From the NCBI GenBank assembly GCA_900759015.1, contig CAAEUE010000010.1, forward strand, positions 1-54,545: a stretch of DNA of 54,545 nucleotides, read 5' to 3'. The stretch is from Clostridia bacterium (GTDB lineage Bacteria > Bacillota > Clostridia > TANB77 > CAG-508). The position numbers were made by a program, and so were the translations under genes. Below the pieces are notes generated by a model. It made no database searches and was not told where the DNA came from. It saw only the letters and a list, made by a program, of their open reading frames with translations. This document shows positions 16,301 to 25,816 of the stretch, one piece after another (the stretch's first letter is position 1; the number at the start of each line of letters is the position of its first letter).

Positions 16301-18327
16301 TAAGAGTAAAGAATTTATCTGATAATGAAGAAACTAAAACTGTAGAAACAAACTTTATATTAAAAATAAATGGAATAGACCAAAGCACACAAAAATTAAC
16401 CAATATCATAAAAAAAGCTAAAATAAAAACAGAATTATCTTTTATGAAAAGAACATATATGGTTAATCGTAATGAATATACATATAGTTTTATAATAAAT
16501 AACATTACAGATGAAGACATCAATGATTTAACAACAACTATACAAATACCTAAAGAGATCTTAGTAACAGAACCAAAAGTAATTTCTAACGGACTTGGTA
16601 CAGATGACGAAAATAATACAACAATTGAAGTTAATGATAATAATTTATTAACATTTAATATGAAAACTTTAAAAAGTGGTCAACAAGCTGAGTTTGAATT
16701 TTTAGCAAAAGTAACAACTGTAGATAATATAGAAAATTCTATAGACATGTTTGCAAATACTTTTGTAGATAATGAAACATATAAATCAAATATTGCAAAA
16801 AATACAATAGAAGCTGCAGAGGTAACAATAGAAAAAAGTTCTCCTACAGAAAATCAAGAAGTAAAAGCAGGAGATCAAATTACATATAATATAAAGGTAA
16901 CTAACAAGAGCGATAAAATTTATTCACAAATTTATATAGTAGATACATTGCCTAAAGAAATAATAGCAGATACATTAGAATATAACAGATATATAAATGG
17001 AACAGGAAGTAATACTGACTTTATTGAGATTAATGAAAATTATGATTTATCAAAAACATTAGATCAAGAAGGAGATTCATCTAGTACAAATACTTCAGAG
17101 GGACGTCCAAATTATGATGAGGAAAAGAATGAATTAACAATACCTACAATGTTACCACCAAGTGGAGTAATAAATATTAAAATTACAGCAACAGTTCAGG
17201 ATATAGAACAAGATACAACATTAACAAATGTTTCAAGAGTATATGGAGAATATGTAAAATCAACAACATCAAATGAAGTAAAACATTATGCTAAAGGAGA
17301 TGGAAGTGGAACAACTGATCCAGATGATCCAAACAATCCAGAAGACCCATCAAATACATATAGTATTAGTGGATCAATATGGCTAGATAGTAATGAAAAT
17401 GGAGCAATGGATTCAGCAGAACAATTGTTAGATGGAAATGAAATAATGGTTGTAAATGCTGATACATCAGAAGTTGTAAAAGATTCTACAGGAGCAGATA
17501 TAAAAGCAACTTCAACTTCTACAGGTTATACATTAAGTGGGTTACCAGCAGGTAGATATATAGTTATATTCAAATATGATAGAAATATATATAAAATAAC
17601 AAACTATAGACAAGAAGGTGTAAGTGATACATTAAGTTCTAAAGCAATTGCTGGAACAGCTACTATAGGAGGAAATTCAGAATATGTTGGAATGACAGAT
17701 GTAATAGAAATAACAAATAGTAATATTAATTCTATAAATATGGGATTAATAAAATTAGGAAATTTTGATATTTCTATAGAAAAATCGCTTAATAAAATTA
17801 GAACAGTAAATCCAAAAGGTAAAGTACAAAACTATAGTTATGATAAAGGAACAAGAATTGGAAAATTAGAAGTTGCTGCTAAGAATTTAGTTGGAACTGA
17901 AGTAACAATAGAATATACAATTAAAATATCAAATTTAGGTGAATCTAAAGCTTATATATCAGAAATTATAGATGAATTACCAGAAGATTTAAAATTTGAT
18001 GCTTCATCAAATAGTGGTTGGTATGAAGAAGGCGGAAAACTTCGTTATACAAATTTAAGTGAAATAGAAGTAGGACAAACAAGAGAAATTAAACTAATTG
18101 CAACAATAAAACTAACAAATGATAATTTAGGAATAATTAATAATGTTGCAACAATTAATGCAACAGATGGTAATAATATACAAGAAAGTAATACACAAAA
18201 TAATACATCAAATGCACAATTAATTATAGGAACAAGCACAGGTAGAATAGTATTAAATATCTTAGGAATGGTCGCTTTATTAGCAATAATTGGAGTAGGA
18301 CTATTTATAATTAAGAAATATAGATAA
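13354..18327 (+). CDS. Giant surface protein with DUF11-like and SdrD-B-like domains (1657 aa)
   Basis: A 1657-residue exported protein. The signal peptide covers about 1-34 (ends NAYAA). The extracellular part is a chain of beta-rich modules: several DUF11-like repeats with the (I/V)xYxIxVxN pattern (for example ITYNIKVTNKSDKIYSQIYI near 1175), an Asp/Pro linker (about 1322-1335), and one SdrD-B/Cna-B-like module (SGSIWLDSNENGAMDSAEQ near 1340). A last DUF11-like module precedes the C-terminal membrane helix and the KKYR tail. The residues before the helix read IIGTSTGR, not LPXTG, so sortase anchoring is not supported. It starts an operon with the next gene, 17 bases away. Adhesion or a surface layer role is inferred. 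Confidence 0.85.
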   Translation: MKGNNISSNKLIAVLIVLVILISEIIIIPTNAYAATDDLEKQGNNTNNRNVTFDAYFEENQERKHNTEITDENIAKLKFDLNVNSGYLTNIKIDVKDPNFGMQKIDSEKIKLMENNSINLNDVDNNTILEIPLSMQKNDNLKLDYLDKETSIVMTATYVNDNGKNIEIKKELKIRLKWNLNTDFELLSNITNVLPYGEKTLIQQQINLKQLERKSPIEQSKVNVTAPKINNTLPSEVRVFANSTKATNGDEFGKDFNTDNYNYDQNSGNIEITVNNTVNQNGEIAFYDASDEYIITYIYDQNINELLNNKLQLATYVKADIKLYSRTEITSKECTNNYEFTEQLGNNVTAEIYTTDTINKGFLYDNYNETGYNLNYKLHINNKDSVENINVNSILPSFVTDKNEFATNQIYFRSIAVKEDLFHKVLGDDGYINIYDSNNNLMATINKNTQKNANGELELSYPTQQTNIRIEISKPQVEGIIELRNYKVIDSKLNYNINQTKEFYAINEKISIEKEYASLLNLNETYTKIDLQMDNTELMPFVDNNVNLTLNLVTNSNQYDLFKNPEIRIAIPEEIESINAGEISLVYNTELKFEYARLEENGRVLVLKLTGEETNYKLGIQEGTKIIIPAVIRLKDTVPSKTSSIKLSYSNDLAKATEYSLQGKDSMEFPFNIVAKSGLITISELSGYAENETKRTMDENVVMGQLPIESNEKNAKINTTLVNNYQSDMSNVRILGRIPFENNKKINGEDLGSSFNTILTEALKTNGINGKIYYSEESGPAEDSSSWQENVSNFENIKSYKIVLEGNIGIGAKLDFMYNIKIPSNLQPNQKSYATYTVKYSINNQELESTQTLGLETPNISNNIITDNNNVKAENSINMQITPKLGDTILKDNMEIHEQEVINFKVDVTNNSSSSIENVTIEMPIPENLVYLEKNESPYADPGGDSTAGNYIGVYTEKPEKKTVQLVIDKLEVNETQTIEYELRVKNLSDNEETKTVETNFILKINGIDQSTQKLTNIIKKAKIKTELSFMKRTYMVNRNEYTYSFIINNITDEDINDLTTTIQIPKEILVTEPKVISNGLGTDDENNTTIEVNDNNLLTFNMKTLKSGQQAEFEFLAKVTTVDNIENSIDMFANTFVDNETYKSNIAKNTIEAAEVTIEKSSPTENQEVKAGDQITYNIKVTNKSDKIYSQIYIVDTLPKEIIADTLEYNRYINGTGSNTDFIEINENYDLSKTLDQEGDSSSTNTSEGRPNYDEEKNELTIPTMLPPSGVINIKITATVQDIEQDTTLTNVSRVYGEYVKSTTSNEVKHYAKGDGSGTTDPDDPNNPEDPSNTYSISGSIWLDSNENGAMDSAEQLLDGNEIMVVNADTSEVVKDSTGADIKATSTSTGYTLSGLPAGRYIVIFKYDRNIYKITNYRQEGVSDTLSSKAIAGTATIGGNSEYVGMTDVIEITNSNINSINMGLIKLGNFDISIEKSLNKIRTVNPKGKVQNYSYDKGTRIGKLEVAAKNLVGTEVTIEYTIKISNLGESKAYISEIIDELPEDLKFDASSNSGWYEEGGKLRYTNLSEIEVGQTREIKLIATIKLTNDNLGIINNVATINATDGNNIQESNTQNNTSNAQLIIGTSTGRIVLNILGMVALLAIIGVGLFIIKKYR

Positions 18328-18344
18328 TAGAGGGGAGGGAGAAA

Positions 18345-21300
18345 ATGAAAGTAATAAAGAGAATACTAATATGTTTGCTCATATTATTAGCTTATTATTT
18401 ATTCTTTGGTTCGGGAAAAACATATGCCTATTATGTTGGCCAAACAGGACTTAATATAATATTTGATAATCTAATAGAATATGATTCATCACAACCATAT
18501 AACTGTACGCAACAAGGTGAAAAACCATTGTGTGGTTCTGCTTCTGGTGGTGAACATTACTATCAAGTTGTTTCCAGAACATGGTTATATGAAATAAGTA
18601 GAACAGGTTCTGGAGCAAATATTTCTTCGCCTACTAAAAAAGTTAGCTGGAAGAAATATAATGATAGTACATATCAAATAGGTGCGTATAGAGTAAATTA
18701 TACAGGAGATGTAACAAAAGTTGTTATAAGTACAGATAAAGGAACAGTAACATTAAAAAATAATTCGACATCTAGTAATGGAAATTATAGTGTAAGCAAT
18801 ATAGTAAGTGGCGAAAATTTTTACATATATGTAAAGAAATCAACAGGAGTTAAAGAGATAAAAAGTGTAACAGTATATGTTAGTGGAACATTATACATAA
18901 AATCACAATATAGATATGAATTACATTGTTATGCTACTGGAGGTACTCATGGTGGATATGGATGTTCGGATCCAAATCAATGCCAGATATTAGAGTGTTG
19001 GGGAAGTGAAACAGATTCAGACACCGAAGAAGACCATGTTAAGCTTCCAGGAGCTCTAGGAATAATAGAATTAAAAATATATAAAAGAGATAAATACTTA
19101 AAAGATGTTGGTGTTCCAGGAGCAAAATATGAATTATGGAGTGGTGGAAAAAAACAATATTCTGGAACAACAGATAAAAATGGTAAATTAGTATTAGATG
19201 AGGTATTAATAGGTGATTATACAATTAAAGAAGTATATGTACCATATGGATTTGAAATTGCAGGTTATGCAACATTCAATGGAAAAACGTTTACAGATCT
19301 TACTAAAATGAATGTAAGTTTAGATGATGATGGTAGTATGTATGTATACAATGAAAGCTACATAGATTTAGGAGGAAAAGTCTTTCTAGATGAAAAAGTA
19401 GGGAAGGCAAATGGACCACCTAATGGATATTATGATAGTGGAGATAAGCCAGTATCCGGAATAGAAGTAAAATTGTATAGAGCAGATAATAATCAAGAAC
19501 TAGAAACAAAATATACAAATTCTAAAGGAGAATATGAATTTACCCATAGAACAAAAGCATATAACTACTATATTAGATTTAAATACAATGGCCAAATATA
19601 TGAAGCAACAACATACAATGAAACATCAGCGGCAGCTAAATTGAGGTCATATGCGACAGAAGGTTTAAATGAGAGACGAGCATTTAATAATAAATTTACA
19701 CCTGTAAATGCAAGTCATAAAGTGCCAGATTGGAATGATACTACAAATAGCGCGTTTAATATATATGCTTATACAGGATCTAATGGTCCAAACAATAAAA
19801 AAACGTATGGCAAAAACAATACAAGCGACGAATTAGAAAATATAAATTTAGGTATTAAAGAAAGAGATATATTTGATATGAACCTAAGAAAAGACTTGGT
19901 GAAAGTTGATGTATCTATTAATGGAAAGAGCCATACATATGAATATAATGGTCAAGGAGCAGAATTAAAAGTAGATATAAGAGGTACTGATGTACATGAT
20001 TATGAAAGAAAATTAAGAAAGTCAGACTTAAAATACAAATCAGAAGCAAGATATGATTCAGACCCAGATAAATTACAAGTATATGTAACTTATAAAATAC
20101 AAATAAAGAATCAATCTGTAGGAAAAATTACAGGATATATATTAGATTTAAACGATTATGCAGATCCTTCATATCAGTTGGTAAATTCTTATGATGAAAA
20201 TGGAAGAGCTATAAAATGGTCTTCTTCTGGAAATATAAGTGGAAATGGTAAAACATATCAAAAATTACATACAACAAGTTTAGAAAATGAAGGAATAACA
20301 GATAAAAAATGGATATTTATGCAATATAAAGTTTCAAATGATACATTAAGAGAAGTATTAGAAAAAGGACAAACAACAGAAGAAAATTATGCAGAAATAG
20401 CAGGATATAGAAATACTTATACAGATGAAAGAAAAGATACCGAAGGTCGTGTAATGGCAAATGCTGGGGAAAATGCAGGTTTAATAGATTGTGATTCAAC
20501 ACCAGATAATATGAACCCAACATCTTCTAAAGTACAAAACTTTGTTACACAATCAAAAACAAATGCTTACCAAAACTTAACCGAAACAGAGAAAACAAAA
20601 AGAAGTAGAGAAGTATTTGAAGATGATGCAGATTCAGCACCTGGTGTAAAACTAATAAGAGATGATACAGAAAGAACAATACAAGGTATTGTATTCGAAG
20701 ATACACCACTTCAATCAAAAATAAATAATAATGAAAGAATTGGTGATGGATTATATCAAAGTGGTGAAAATGCTGTAAATAAAGTAAATGTAGAACTTAT
20801 TTGTAAAAATAATAATGATGTTAATTCATTAAATAAAGTAGATACAAGAAGTAACCCAGATGGAAGCTATACATTATCTGGATATATTCCAGGAGATTAC
20901 TTGATTAGATTTACTTATGGAGATTATACATGTTTAGTAGAAGCACAAAAGAATGACCAAATGTATACAGGACAAGATTATAAATCTACGCTTTATAATG
21001 AGAATGATTATAAAGCTTCAGATAAGCATTGGTATCAAAATACAACACCACGTAAAAATGATGCAGCAGATGATTACTCTAGAAGGGAAGCTGTAAATTC
21101 ATATAGTAAAGATTATAAATATGATGTTGCAACAGTATTAAATGCATCAAAAACAAACAACCCAAGTTTATTGTCAACATTAGCAACAAACACATATATG
21201 ACTGCAGATACAGCAGATATGGCATTAGAAGTTGAATATTTAAAAAATGATAAGACAGCATATAAAGTACAAAATGTCGATTTTGGAATAATTGAAAGAC

Positions 21301-22268
21301 CAAGAACAAAAATTGTATTAGAAAAATATGTATCACAGGTTAAACTAACTGCTACAGATGGAACAACAATTTTTGATACAAATCAACAAACTTCTAATTT
21401 AACATGGGTAAAAAATAATTATGATAGACAAAATGGTAATTTACTATCTGAAGGTAGAGTTATAGGAACAGTAGATGAAAACCTATTATATGGATCTACA
21501 TTAAATGTAAGATATACACTTACATTAAGAAATCATAGTGAATTGGATTATAATGATCAATCATATTATTATACAGGTGTAGTTTCAAATAGAAATTCTG
21601 AAAACACAATTAGAACTACAGCAATAATTGAATATGTACCAAATTCATTACAATATGATGCAGAATTAACAAAACAAAATGGAAGGGTAACATATGCAGT
21701 AACACAAGGAAATGGTGCAGCATCAGCTTCAGGAACTATAGAAAGTGATAAATTATGGCAGATAATTGCGAATAGAGCAGAATCTATAAAAATTCCAAAT
21801 GAATATAGAGGAACATTGCTAGAACCTGGTGCTTTTGACGAAGCTAAAGATAAAATAGATGAAATACTAGTAACTAATTTACCAGGTGATACAGCGCAAT
21901 ATTTAAGACATGGTGACTACATAGAAATGAAAGATGTTCTAACATTAACAAGAGTAATTGCAAGAACAGAAGATACAACAGATGACGAAGAAATGCAAAA
22001 TATAGCAGAAATTATAAGATTAGAGATTGAAAATGGTAGAAGACCATATTATGAAGATACTACAAGAAAAGAAGTAGTAGAAATTCCAGGAAATACGTAT
22101 CCATCAACTCTTAAAAATATAGAAGAGATAGATACAGGTAGAGCAGAAATATTAACATTTGTTGTACCATTTGGTGCTAATAAACAATTAACATTAATAA
22201 TTGTTACAATTGTAAGTTTAGCAATACTAGTTATAGGAATTATAGTAATAAAGAAGAAAGTTTTATAA
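18345..22268 (+). CDS. Giant surface protein with SpaA-like and SdrD-B-like domains (1307 aa)
   Basis: A 1307-residue exported protein. A signal peptide (about 1-28, ending KTYA) is followed by an N-terminal region with clustered cysteines (near 59-67 and 195-225), unusual for this protein class. A SpaA-like prealbumin module lies near 245-310 (GAKYELWSGGKKQYSG, then IKEVYVPYGFE). SdrD-B-like modules start near 340 (GGKVFLDEKVG) and near 790 (TIQGIVFEDT), with DUF11-like modules between and after. A single membrane helix (LTLIIVTIVSLAILVIGIIV) and KKKVL end the chain, with no LPXTG before it. It shares architecture and operon with the 1657-residue protein, and they may act as a pair. AGGGGAGGGAG gives the SD. 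Confidence 0.85.
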   Translation: MKVIKRILICLLILLAYYLFFGSGKTYAYYVGQTGLNIIFDNLIEYDSSQPYNCTQQGEKPLCGSASGGEHYYQVVSRTWLYEISRTGSGANISSPTKKVSWKKYNDSTYQIGAYRVNYTGDVTKVVISTDKGTVTLKNNSTSSNGNYSVSNIVSGENFYIYVKKSTGVKEIKSVTVYVSGTLYIKSQYRYELHCYATGGTHGGYGCSDPNQCQILECWGSETDSDTEEDHVKLPGALGIIELKIYKRDKYLKDVGVPGAKYELWSGGKKQYSGTTDKNGKLVLDEVLIGDYTIKEVYVPYGFEIAGYATFNGKTFTDLTKMNVSLDDDGSMYVYNESYIDLGGKVFLDEKVGKANGPPNGYYDSGDKPVSGIEVKLYRADNNQELETKYTNSKGEYEFTHRTKAYNYYIRFKYNGQIYEATTYNETSAAAKLRSYATEGLNERRAFNNKFTPVNASHKVPDWNDTTNSAFNIYAYTGSNGPNNKKTYGKNNTSDELENINLGIKERDIFDMNLRKDLVKVDVSINGKSHTYEYNGQGAELKVDIRGTDVHDYERKLRKSDLKYKSEARYDSDPDKLQVYVTYKIQIKNQSVGKITGYILDLNDYADPSYQLVNSYDENGRAIKWSSSGNISGNGKTYQKLHTTSLENEGITDKKWIFMQYKVSNDTLREVLEKGQTTEENYAEIAGYRNTYTDERKDTEGRVMANAGENAGLIDCDSTPDNMNPTSSKVQNFVTQSKTNAYQNLTETEKTKRSREVFEDDADSAPGVKLIRDDTERTIQGIVFEDTPLQSKINNNERIGDGLYQSGENAVNKVNVELICKNNNDVNSLNKVDTRSNPDGSYTLSGYIPGDYLIRFTYGDYTCLVEAQKNDQMYTGQDYKSTLYNENDYKASDKHWYQNTTPRKNDAADDYSRREAVNSYSKDYKYDVATVLNASKTNNPSLLSTLATNTYMTADTADMALEVEYLKNDKTAYKVQNVDFGIIERPRTKIVLEKYVSQVKLTATDGTTIFDTNQQTSNLTWVKNNYDRQNGNLLSEGRVIGTVDENLLYGSTLNVRYTLTLRNHSELDYNDQSYYYTGVVSNRNSENTIRTTAIIEYVPNSLQYDAELTKQNGRVTYAVTQGNGAASASGTIESDKLWQIIANRAESIKIPNEYRGTLLEPGAFDEAKDKIDEILVTNLPGDTAQYLRHGDYIEMKDVLTLTRVIARTEDTTDDEEMQNIAEIIRLEIENGRRPYYEDTTRKEVVEIPGNTYPSTLKNIEEIDTGRAEILTFVVPFGANKQLTLIIVTIVSLAILVIGIIVIKKKVL

Positions 22269-22319
22269 TAAGAACTTGACAAAGAAATAAAAAATATGTA
22301 AACTTAATAATAGGAATTT

Positions 22320-22353
22320 AAATAGGAGCTTTTAACTTAAAGCTCCTATTTTA
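22320..22353 (+). terminator. Terminator after the surface protein operon
   Basis: AATAGGAGCTTT pairs with AAAGCTCCTATT, then T-rich sequence. Confidence 0.8.
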
Positions 22354-22378
22354 AACTAGGAAAGTAGAGATATCGCTA

Positions 22379-22405
22379 GGGATTTGGGGACGTTCTTAAA
22401 ATCCC
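22379..22405 (-). repeat. REP-like palindrome, copy 3
   Basis: GGGATTTGGGGACGTTCTTA continues to AAATCCC. This is the reverse orientation of copy 1, with one change. It lies between the surface protein terminator and corA. Confidence 0.85.
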
Positions 22406-22443
22406 TATTTAGTAAAAATATATAGCTAGGGGGGATTTATAAT

Positions 22444-23397
22444 ATGATAAGACTATATAATACAGATATGGAGACAAATAAACTAGAAAGTGTAAATACA
22501 TATACAAGAGGAACTTGGATACATATGGTAGATCCTTCGGAAGATGAAATAAAAGAAGTTTGCAAAAATGTTAATATTAAGGAAGACTTTATAAGATACG
22601 CTTTAGATAATGAAGAAAAAGCCAGAATTGACATAGAAGATGAAGATAATACAATATTATTTATTATAGATATACCAATTACAGAAAAATCTCAAAGTGG
22701 TGGCTATATGTATGCAACAATGCCAATAGGTATGATTGTAGTAAGAGATGATTTTTTTATAACAGTAACATTGAGAGAATGTAGCTTAATAAAAAAATTC
22801 GAAACAGGAAAAATCAAAAGTTTTTGTACATATAAAAAGAGTAGATTTATATTACAAATGATGTATAATAATTCTTCAGATTATCTTGAGTACTTAAAAA
22901 AGATTAATAAAGAAACAGAAATTGCGGAAAATGTATTAAAAAACTCAATGAAAAATAGAGAGTTATTAAAACTATTAAGTTTGGAGAAGTCACTAGTATA
23001 TATAACAACATCATTAAGATCAAATGAAGCAGTTATGGAAAGAACATTAAAAATAAAAAATATTAAGTTATATGATGAAGACGAAGATATATTAGAAGAT
23101 GCCATAATAGAAAATAAACAAGCTATAGAAATGAGTAAGGTTTATAGTGATATCTTAAATGGTACAATGGATGCTTATGCTTCTATAATATCAAATAATC
23201 TAAATGGTGTCATGAAATCATTAACATCAATTACAATAATAATTGCAGTTCCAACAATGATTGCAAGCTTTTGGGGAATGAATGTAAAATTACCATTTGA
23301 GGGTAATCCATTAGGTTTTTGGATAATGATTTTTATTGCAACATTACTTACAATAATTTCTGTTTTATGGTTAAAAAAGAAAGATATGTTAAGTTAA
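22444..23397 (+). CDS. corA: CorA-type divalent metal ion transporter
   Basis: A 317-residue protein of the CorA Mg2+/Co2+ channel family. The first 240 residues are the cytoplasmic funnel with long helices (NKETEIAENVLKNSM and so on). Two C-terminal membrane helices follow, and the first ends with the family's GMN signature (FWGMNVKLP near 275-283). The chain ends in the basic KKKDM tail typical of CorA. The start ATG has AGGGGGG upstream. It stands alone between a REP copy and a large hairpin. Confidence 0.92.
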   Translation: MIRLYNTDMETNKLESVNTYTRGTWIHMVDPSEDEIKEVCKNVNIKEDFIRYALDNEEKARIDIEDEDNTILFIIDIPITEKSQSGGYMYATMPIGMIVVRDDFFITVTLRECSLIKKFETGKIKSFCTYKKSRFILQMMYNNSSDYLEYLKKINKETEIAENVLKNSMKNRELLKLLSLEKSLVYITTSLRSNEAVMERTLKIKNIKLYDEDEDILEDAIIENKQAIEMSKVYSDILNGTMDAYASIISNNLNGVMKSLTSITIIIAVPTMIASFWGMNVKLPFEGNPLGFWIMIFIATLLTIISVLWLKKKDMLS

Positions 23398-23400
23398 ATA

Positions 23401-23506
23401 AAAAGCAGACGCAAAATTTATTGTTTTAAATTGGTTATAACTAGGTAACGAAATTATTCAATCAAGTTATAATTATATAAATGAATTTCGCATCTGCTTT
23501 TTTTAT
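23401..23506 (+). terminator. Large nested hairpin / terminator after corA
   Basis: AAAAGCAGA..GC..AAATT at 23401-23418 pairs with 23484-23501 (16 of 18 positions), enclosing a second perfect stem (TTATAACT 23435-23442 with AGTTATAA 23465-23472). A T run follows. It is far longer than an ordinary terminator, so a small RNA is possible. Confidence 0.7.
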
Positions 23507-23541
23507 AAATAATAATGCGTATTCAAAGGAGAGAAAAACAA

Positions 23542-24003
23542 ATGAAGAAAAATAAATTAGATAAGGTATATTTAATAGTATTTTTAATTTTAGAATTTAT
23601 AATAATATTTTTATTTGAATATTTTGATATTCCAGATATTAAAATATTCATAATAACACAGGTGATATTTGTAATATTATTTAGTGTTGTGTATTTTCTA
23701 ATAACATTATTTATAGAGAAAATGATATCTCGTGAATTTTGTGTGGAATATAACAAAATAATGAGAAAATATCAAAAGACAAACGATGCAAAAGAATTTT
23801 ATAATGAGTTAAAAAATATGAAAGAGAAACCAGTAACTCAAGATATTAAAAATACATATTTTTTAAGTATGGCTACAGCAGCTTATAAGAATGGTGAAAA
23901 CAAGCAAGCTTTAGTATATTTAGATATGATACAAACAGATGATGAACATATTTTAAAAGTAATAGAAGACGAAAGAAAAACAATAAATGGAAATTCTAAA
24001 TAA
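23542..24003 (+). CDS. Small two-helix membrane protein (153 aa), unknown
   Basis: A 153-residue protein with two membrane helices (about 8-26 and 32-55) and a cytoplasmic helical tail. The tail looks TPR-like (MATAAYKNGENKQALVYLDM). I do not recognise the family. ATG at 23542 is used because AAAGGAGAG lies nine bases upstream; the frame's earlier ATG at 23515 falls inside the preceding terminator. A promoter-like TATAAT box follows the gene near 24040. Confidence 0.65.
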   Translation: MKKNKLDKVYLIVFLILEFIIIFLFEYFDIPDIKIFIITQVIFVILFSVVYFLITLFIEKMISREFCVEYNKIMRKYQKTNDAKEFYNELKNMKEKPVTQDIKNTYFLSMATAAYKNGENKQALVYLDMIQTDDEHILKVIEDERKTINGNSK

Positions 24004-24180
24004 AGCTGTAAGTTGTAAAATTGTAGTAAATAGTATATAATAGCAAAAGCTAAAATAAGTCAATCTCGAAAAGTTTTGACTAAAATAGAGAAGGACTATA
24101 TGCAGAGTTAAGCAACCATCGAAATCTTCGATTTCGTTAGGTATGATATAATTGGGAAAAGCTCAAAAGGAGGAGAAAAT

Positions 24181-25764
24181 ATGTTATCTGTAAATGGTGT
24201 AACAGTACGTTTTGGTAAAAGAATACTATTTGAAGATGTAAACATTAAATTTGGAAAAGGAAATTGCTATGGAATAATCGGAGCAAATGGTGCAGGAAAA
24301 TCTACTTTTTTAAAAGTACTTTCTGGGGAATTGGAACCAAGTAAAGGTGATGTAACTATAGATAAAGGAGAAAGAATATCTATATTAAAACAAGATCACT
24401 TTGCATATGATGACTATAACGTACTAGATGCTGTTATAATGGGAAATCAAGAATTATATAACATTATGAAAGAAAAAGAAGAAATTTATTCTAAAGAAGA
24501 TTTTACAGAAGAAGATGGCATGAAAGCCGCAAAATTAGAAGAAAGATTTGCAGAATTAGATGGTTGGAATGCAGAAACAAATGCTGCAACATTATTAAAT
24601 GATTTAGGAATTTCTCCAGAAAATCATTATAAACAAATGAAAGAAATTGAAGATAGAGAAAAAGTAAAAATATTACTTGCACAAAGTTTATTTGGAAATC
24701 CAGATATTTTATTATTAGACGAGCCAACAAATGACTTGGATTTAAAAACGATACAATGGCTAGAAGAATTTTTAATAAACTTTGAAAATACAGTAATTGT
24801 TGTATCTCATGATAGATATTTCCTAAATAAAGTTTGTACACATATTGCAGATGTTGATTTTGGAAAAATTAAAGTATATCCAGGAAACTATGATTTCTGG
24901 TACGAATCTAGTCAGTTAGCTTTAAAGCAAATGAAAGATGCAAACAAGAAGAAAGAGGAAAAAATAAAAGAGTTACAAGAATTTATAGCACGTTTTAGTG
25001 CAAATGCATCAAAATCTAAACAAGCAACATCAAGAAAGAAATCATTAGAAAAAATACAATTAGATGAGATTAAACCATCAAATAGAAGATATCCATATAT
25101 AGATTTTAAGCCTGATAGAGAACCAGGAAAAGATATTTTAACAGTTAAGAATTTAAGTAAGACTGTAGATGGCGAAAAGGTATTAGATAATTTATCATTT
25201 ACAGTAAAAACAGACAATAAAATTGCAATTTTAGCAGATAATGAAAATGCAAGGACAGTATTATTCCAAATACTAGCAGGAGAGTTAGAACCAGACGAAG
25301 GAGAAGTATCTTTTGGAACAACTATTACTAAAGCATATTTTCCAAAAGATAATAGTTATTTATTTACTCAAGATTTAAGTATAACAGATTGGTTAAGACA
25401 ATATTCAAAAGATCCAGATGAGACATATGTAAGAAGCTTTTTAGGGAGAATGTTATTTTCTGGGGATGAAGCTTTAAAGAATGTAAAAGTTTTATCAGGA
25501 GGAGAAAAAGTAAGATGTGTATTATCTAAATTAATGTTATCAGGTGCAAATTTCTTAATGTTCGATGAACCAACAAACCATTTAGATATGGAAAGTATTA
25601 CAGCACTAAACGAAGGAATGGAAAGATTTAAAGGTAATATGATATTTGCATCACATGATCATCAATTATTACAAACTGTAGCTAATAGAATAATAGACAT
25701 AAAAAAAGATGGAAGTGTAGTAGACAAAGAATGTACTTATAATGAATATTTAGGAATTGAATAA
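24181..25764 (+). CDS. ABC-F family ATPase (YkpA/YbiT-like)
   Basis: A 527-residue soluble protein with two ABC ATPase domains and no membrane part, the ABC-F layout. These proteins act on the ribosome rather than in transport. Domain 1 has Walker A GANGAGKST and Walker B LLLDEPTNDLD, with IEDREKVK in place of the LSGGQ signature. The linker is rich in Lys and Glu (about 240-290). Domain 2 has LSGGEKVR and MFDEPTNHLD, but its Walker A reads ADNENARTVLF, without the GxGKS lysine. One site is thus probably inactive, a trait I recall in YkpA/YbiT-type members. AAAGGAGGAG precedes ATG. Confidence 0.9.
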   Translation: MLSVNGVTVRFGKRILFEDVNIKFGKGNCYGIIGANGAGKSTFLKVLSGELEPSKGDVTIDKGERISILKQDHFAYDDYNVLDAVIMGNQELYNIMKEKEEIYSKEDFTEEDGMKAAKLEERFAELDGWNAETNAATLLNDLGISPENHYKQMKEIEDREKVKILLAQSLFGNPDILLLDEPTNDLDLKTIQWLEEFLINFENTVIVVSHDRYFLNKVCTHIADVDFGKIKVYPGNYDFWYESSQLALKQMKDANKKKEEKIKELQEFIARFSANASKSKQATSRKKSLEKIQLDEIKPSNRRYPYIDFKPDREPGKDILTVKNLSKTVDGEKVLDNLSFTVKTDNKIAILADNENARTVLFQILAGELEPDEGEVSFGTTITKAYFPKDNSYLFTQDLSITDWLRQYSKDPDETYVRSFLGRMLFSGDEALKNVKVLSGGEKVRCVLSKLMLSGANFLMFDEPTNHLDMESITALNEGMERFKGNMIFASHDHQLLQTVANRIIDIKKDGSVVDKECTYNEYLGIE

Positions 25765-25771
25765 AAAATAA

Positions 25772-25799
25772 AAAATAGAAAATAGAAAATAGAAAATAG
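25772..25799 (+). repeat. (AAAATAG)x4 tandem repeat
   Basis: Four perfect seven-base units follow the ABC-F stop codon. It is a simple repeat prone to slippage, directly before an inverted REP pair. Confidence 0.9.
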
Positions 25800-25816
25800 C
25801 AAAGGAAAAGGGAAAA

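Noticed and set aside
22279..22443. Magnesium riboswitch (M-box) before corA
   Set aside because: The leader is short and holds only a terminator and a REP copy; I see no M-box-like three-helix structure.
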